From assembly GCA_903876665.1 (NCBI GenBank), contig CAIRAY010000157.1, forward strand, positions 1-36,386: 36,386 bases of DNA, given 5' to 3'. Numbering within the stretch: the first letter of the stretch is position 1; every line of letters begins with the position of its first letter. The stretch comes from an uncultured Fibrobacterota bacterium. GTDB lineage: Bacteria; Fibrobacterota; Fibrobacteria; Fibrobacterales; Fibrobacteraceae. The position numbers were made by a program, and so were the translations under genes. Shown piece by piece: positions 34,462 to 36,386 of the stretch. The notes under the pieces are model-generated. The model did not search any database and was not told the origin of the DNA. It worked only from the letters and a program-made list of their open reading frames with translations.

Positions 34462-34668
34462 CTATTTCGTTCGCGCCTTGAGGCGTTCGAATTCTTCGGG
34501 AGTAATTCCGGTAAGGTTCGTTATTGCGTTCCAATCACCGCCATTGCGGATGCCCTCGTCGGCAAGCTTTGCGGATAGTGTGTGCAGCTTCATGTTGTCA
34601 AATTTGTGTGGAGCACCAGTGGGCAATGTGGTTTTCCATCCTTCGAGATGACTGAACAACCCACTCAT
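34462..34668 (-). CDS. Small protein of unknown function
   Basis: A 68-aa reading frame with protein-like composition (KLHTLSAKLADEGIRNGG, ITPEEFERLKAR). Its ATG overlaps the stop of the reading frame upstream (ATGA), which suggests a real two-gene unit. No family recognised. It faces the end of the membrane-protein gene and lies just beyond the repeat-bounded island. Confidence 0.45.
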   Translation of the reverse strand: MSGLFSHLEGWKTTLPTGAPHKFDNMKLHTLSAKLADEGIRNGGDWNAITNLTGITPEEFERLKARTK

Positions 34669-34768
34669 TTCTCGAAGGAACCATTATTCTCTTGATATTC
34701 CAAATTCAATGCACCCATGGCATCGTCCAGGGCAATGGACTCGCCCGCAATGGCTTTACCAAGGTCTA
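34665..34768 (-). pseudogene. Gene 3'-fragment cut by the direct repeat
   Basis: The 34 codons after the repeat boundary encode a helical, acidic tail (LDLGKAIAGESIALDDAMGA and onwards to SFEK) that ends in the ATGA overlap with the next gene. Upstream, the frame runs into repeat 34766-35052, where the second copy of the repeat has a frameshift and a stop, so the repeat part is not conserved as coding sequence. The original 5' end thus appears lost or replaced. Confidence 0.35.
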
Positions 34769-35052
34769 GCGTCGAGATAACCTGCACCGCATTAGGGCTA
34801 CAAGGAGGGAGTGCCAGGCGATTTGGTTTACCGTTCATATGTATAAGAAGATAGTCGAAATGGAACGGGAAACCAAGCAATGAGGTTCGAGCGACTTAGG
34901 GAGCAGGAGCTTTTCAGGACGCCCGCAGGGTGGCATGGAAACCCCTGCGAACTTAGGAGCGGCTTTTGCGCGTAGCGCAAAACCGAAACCGAATTGCCGC
35001 CTGGAGCGACCGACCTACAAGATGACCGCGGTGCCAGGTTCATCGATTGTTA
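34766..35052. repeat. ~287-bp direct repeat, copy 1
   Basis: About 94% identical (my count, ~17 differences) to 35831-36116 in the same orientation. Near its ends are inverted segments: AACCTGCACCGC (34779-34790) and GCGGTGCCAGGTT (35028-35040), which pair with one extra base. A central hairpin TTTTGCGC-gta-GCGCAAAA lies at 34964-34982. The copy begins 18 bp after the Doc stop codon. Confidence 0.88.
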
Positions 35053-35070
35053 GCTGACCTTTTATATCGT

Positions 35071-35463
35071 TTATTGTTGCTTTGAATTTGTTCTCAAGTG
35101 ACTAGCTAAACCCGTCTCATCAATCTCTTTTCTAAGGTATTGATATATAACATCAGCTAGTTCAGTCTCAGTTGATTCTCTATAATCAATACCATTAGCT
35201 TCGAGAAACACTACTGCACAAATTGTGCCAACTCTCTTATTCCCATCAGAATATGGATGACGAATGGCGAATGAAGTAATATACTTCGCAGCCATCCCAT
35301 AAATATCTAAAAGATATTCGCAATTGAATGAGTGCTTTGGCGCCTCTATGCACGCTTCAAGCTCAAATTTGTCTCTAATCCAACCTTTAGTGCCAGCGAC
35401 TATCATTTCTTCTTCATAGAAGTATTCTACATCCTCTATGCTTAAGAAGTGTATAACTTCCAT
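35071..35463 (-). CDS. doc: Doc-type toxin (Fic superfamily)
   Basis: A 130-aa Fic/Doc-fold protein. The active-site motif HPYSDGNKRVG (H69-G79) is that of Doc, which phosphorylates EF-Tu and stops translation in the known phage P1 system. The conserved N-terminal helices (LSIEDVEYFYEEEM) are present. The start codon directly follows the stop of the AbrB-like antitoxin gene (TAA then ATG). The usual partner of Doc is Phd; an AbrB-like partner is less common. The pair is flanked by ~287-bp direct repeats and has base composition more A/T-rich than the neighbours, which suggests horizontal gain. Confidence 0.85.
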   Translation of the reverse strand: MEVIHFLSIEDVEYFYEEEMIVAGTKGWIRDKFELEACIEAPKHSFNCEYLLDIYGMAAKYITSFAIRHPYSDGNKRVGTICAVVFLEANGIDYRESTETELADVIYQYLRKEIDETGLASHLRTNSKQQ

Positions 35464-35670
35464 TTACTCACCCAGCTTATTCAACGACTTTCTATGAATT
35501 GTAGATCTTTTCTTGTAGATATCTTTCATGGTGACAGGTTTAATAAATAATCCGCCATCCCGAAATTCTATATCTATTGCATCATCGTCCGTCATTTTCA
35601 TTAAGCCGAGCATTGTTTTATCAACTATAAAACCTTTGCTATTTCCAATATTTACCAAGTGCTTAATCAT
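35464..35670 (-). CDS. AbrB/MazE-like antitoxin
   Basis: A 68-aa protein whose first ~45 residues match the swapped-hairpin AbrB/MazE DNA-binding fold: VNIGNSKGFIVDKTMLGLMK and DDAIDIEFRDGGLFIKPV. The C-terminal ~20 residues are basic and probably bind and neutralise Doc. AAGG six bases before the ATG is the ribosome site. Upstream, CGTTAT occurs at 35681-35686 and within the palindrome at 35692-35701, a likely self-repression site. It forms an operon with doc. Confidence 0.8.
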   Translation of the reverse strand: MIKHLVNIGNSKGFIVDKTMLGLMKMTDDDAIDIEFRDGGLFIKPVTMKDIYKKRSTIHRKSLNKLGE

Positions 35671-35680
35671 GTTACACCTT

Positions 35681-35701
35681 CGTTATTTCATCGTTATAAC
35701 G
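35681..35701 (-). promoter_or_regulatory. Operator-like repeats before the toxin-antitoxin operon
   Basis: CGTTAT (35681-35686) is repeated 11 bp downstream within the palindrome CGTTATAACG (35692-35701), one helical turn apart. TATATTAA on the minus strand just upstream could be a -10. Antitoxin self-binding is typical of such operons. Confidence 0.5.
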
Positions 35702-35830
35702 TTAATATACCAAATTAAGATCGTTAGGGCGCAAATCTAAAGCTAAATAATCTCAATCATCTCCGCATATATGAGCATTTTCAAGGCTTAAAAGTCAATA
35801 TTGTGAGCTGTATTAATTTGATTCGTGTAG

Positions 35831-36116
35831 CTAGCGTCGAGATAACCTGCACCGCATTGGGGCAACAAGGAGGGAGCCCAGGCGATTTGGATTTCCGTTC
35901 ATATGTATGAGAAGATAGCCTAAAAGGAACGGAAAACCAAGCAATGAGGTTCGAGCGACTTAGGGAGCAGGAGCTTTTCAGGACGCCCGCAGGGTGGCAT
36001 GGAAACCCCTGCAAACTTAGGAGCGGATTTTGTGCGTAGCACAAAACCGAAACGGAATTGCCGCCTGGAGCGACCGACCTACAAGATGACCGCGGTGCCA
36101 GGTTCATCGATTGTTA
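35831..36116. repeat. ~287-bp direct repeat, copy 2
   Basis: The second copy, in the same orientation as 34766-35052. The end-inverted segments are at 35844-35855 and 36092-36104. The central hairpin reads TTTTGTGC-gta-GCACAAAA (36028-36046); relative to copy 1, both sides of one pair changed (C-G to T-A), so the stem is kept. It follows the RelE-like gene by 69 bp. The 160 bp between it and the antitoxin gene hold the operon promoter. Confidence 0.88.
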
Positions 36117-36143
36117 TGCTATTGTTTATCCCAAATAGAATTT

Positions 36144-36163
36144 GGCCCCCAGGGACGGGGGCC
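36144..36163 (-). terminator. GC-rich hairpin after the RelE-like gene
   Basis: GGCCCCC (36144-36150) and GGGGGCC (36157-36163) form a perfect 7-bp stem with a 6-nt loop, 22 bases beyond the stop of the RelE-like gene. A/T-rich sequence follows on the minus strand, but no clean T-run. Confidence 0.5.
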
Positions 36164-36185
36164 ACGCATTCAGTGTGTTGTTAAA

Positions 36186-36386
36186 TTATTCCATTTTCAT
36201 ATCGTTTAATTGTCTTGAATCAATAATTCTGAGTACTACTACAGACTTATCGACAATCTTATATATAATTCTGAAATTGCCTTCGATTAGTTCTCTGTAT
36301 TGTCTAATACCTTCATCCAAAAACTCTGGCACCATCCTTCCACGTTCAGGATAGTCTTCCAATGTTTCGTCTCTTGATATTATAGA
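36186..36386 (-). CDS. RelE/ParE-superfamily toxin, partial
   Basis: The reading frame enters from the right edge of the window; 66 C-terminal codons are present. ETLEDYPERGRMVPEFLDEG, YRELIEGNFRIIYKI and VVVLRIIDSRQ match the C-terminal half of RelE/ParE toxins (the conserved R-x-I/L-x-Y-x-I strand and the final V-x-V-L-x-I strand). Such toxins cleave mRNA on ribosomes or poison gyrase. The partner antitoxin should lie outside the window. The gene is followed by repeat copy 2. Confidence 0.75.
   Translation of the reverse strand, partial: SIISRDETLEDYPERGRMVPEFLDEGIRQYRELIEGNFRIIYKIVDKSVVVLRIIDSRQLNDMKME

Noticed and set aside
34828..36107. Minus-strand frames within the ~287-bp repeats (MNLAPRSSCRSVAPGGNSV)
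   Set aside because: The frame differs between copies after a one-base deletion and has low-complexity composition; the conserved signal is in the DNA structure.
34766..36116. Calling the repeats true attC sites of an integron
   Set aside because: They are far longer than usual attC sites, no GTTRRRY/RYYYAAC core pair could be matched at both ends, and no IntI gene is in the window. Kept only as a hypothesis.

Overview
The window looks like chromosome from a Fibrobacter-like polysaccharide degrader (phylum Fibrobacterota). The signs are long secreted multi-domain enzymes joined by poly-serine linkers, carbohydrate-binding modules, C-terminal tails resembling type IX secretion sorting domains, two TIGR02147/DUF4423 family proteins (a large paralogous family of Fibrobacter), and many small lipoproteins. 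No rRNA, tRNA, CRISPR array, transposase or integrase gene was recognised.

Layout. (1) 0.3-15.3 kb, all on the + strand: two giant modular proteins (a GH43 enzyme fused to a second barrel, and a GH71/GH99-like barrel protein), a secreted M6-type metalloprotease with PA14, Ig and lectin domains, then a translationally coupled pair of GH43 and GH71/GH99-like proteins. (2) 15.4-21.3 kb: a cluster of predicted lipoproteins. One carries two Kazal (serine protease inhibitor) domains and two carry chagasin/I42-like (cysteine protease inhibitor) domains. A TIGR02147 protein sits between the two chagasin genes in one operon. Two operons here share a promoter with a palindrome at a fixed distance. (3) 21.6-25.6 kb: a CE6/SASA-type acetylesterase fused to an unrecognised domain and duplicated binding modules. 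(4) 25.6-28.2 kb: a non-coding element with 34-bp terminal inverted repeats, then a second TIGR02147-lipoprotein pair. (5) 28.5-32.9 kb: a translationally coupled pair, an unrecognised modular protein and a GH26 beta-mannanase. (6) 32.9-34.4 kb: an MBL-fold hydrolase and a probable outer-membrane protein. (7) 34.4 kb to the end: an accessory island with an AbrB-Doc toxin-antitoxin pair between two ~287-bp direct repeats, a partial RelE/ParE-type toxin and small orphan genes.

The + strand enzymes probably act together outside the cell on hemicellulose: GH26 on mannan backbones, GH43 on arabinose/xylose decorations, CE6-like on acetyl groups, with CBM6/CBM35 and two unclassified repeated modules for attachment. 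The lipoproteins may protect surface enzymes from proteolysis. The strongest candidates for undescribed biology are the protease-inhibitor lipoprotein cluster with its shared operator-like palindrome, the two recurrent unclassified modules, the unrecognised cores of the 1317-aa and 812-aa proteins, and the repeat-bounded toxin-antitoxin island.
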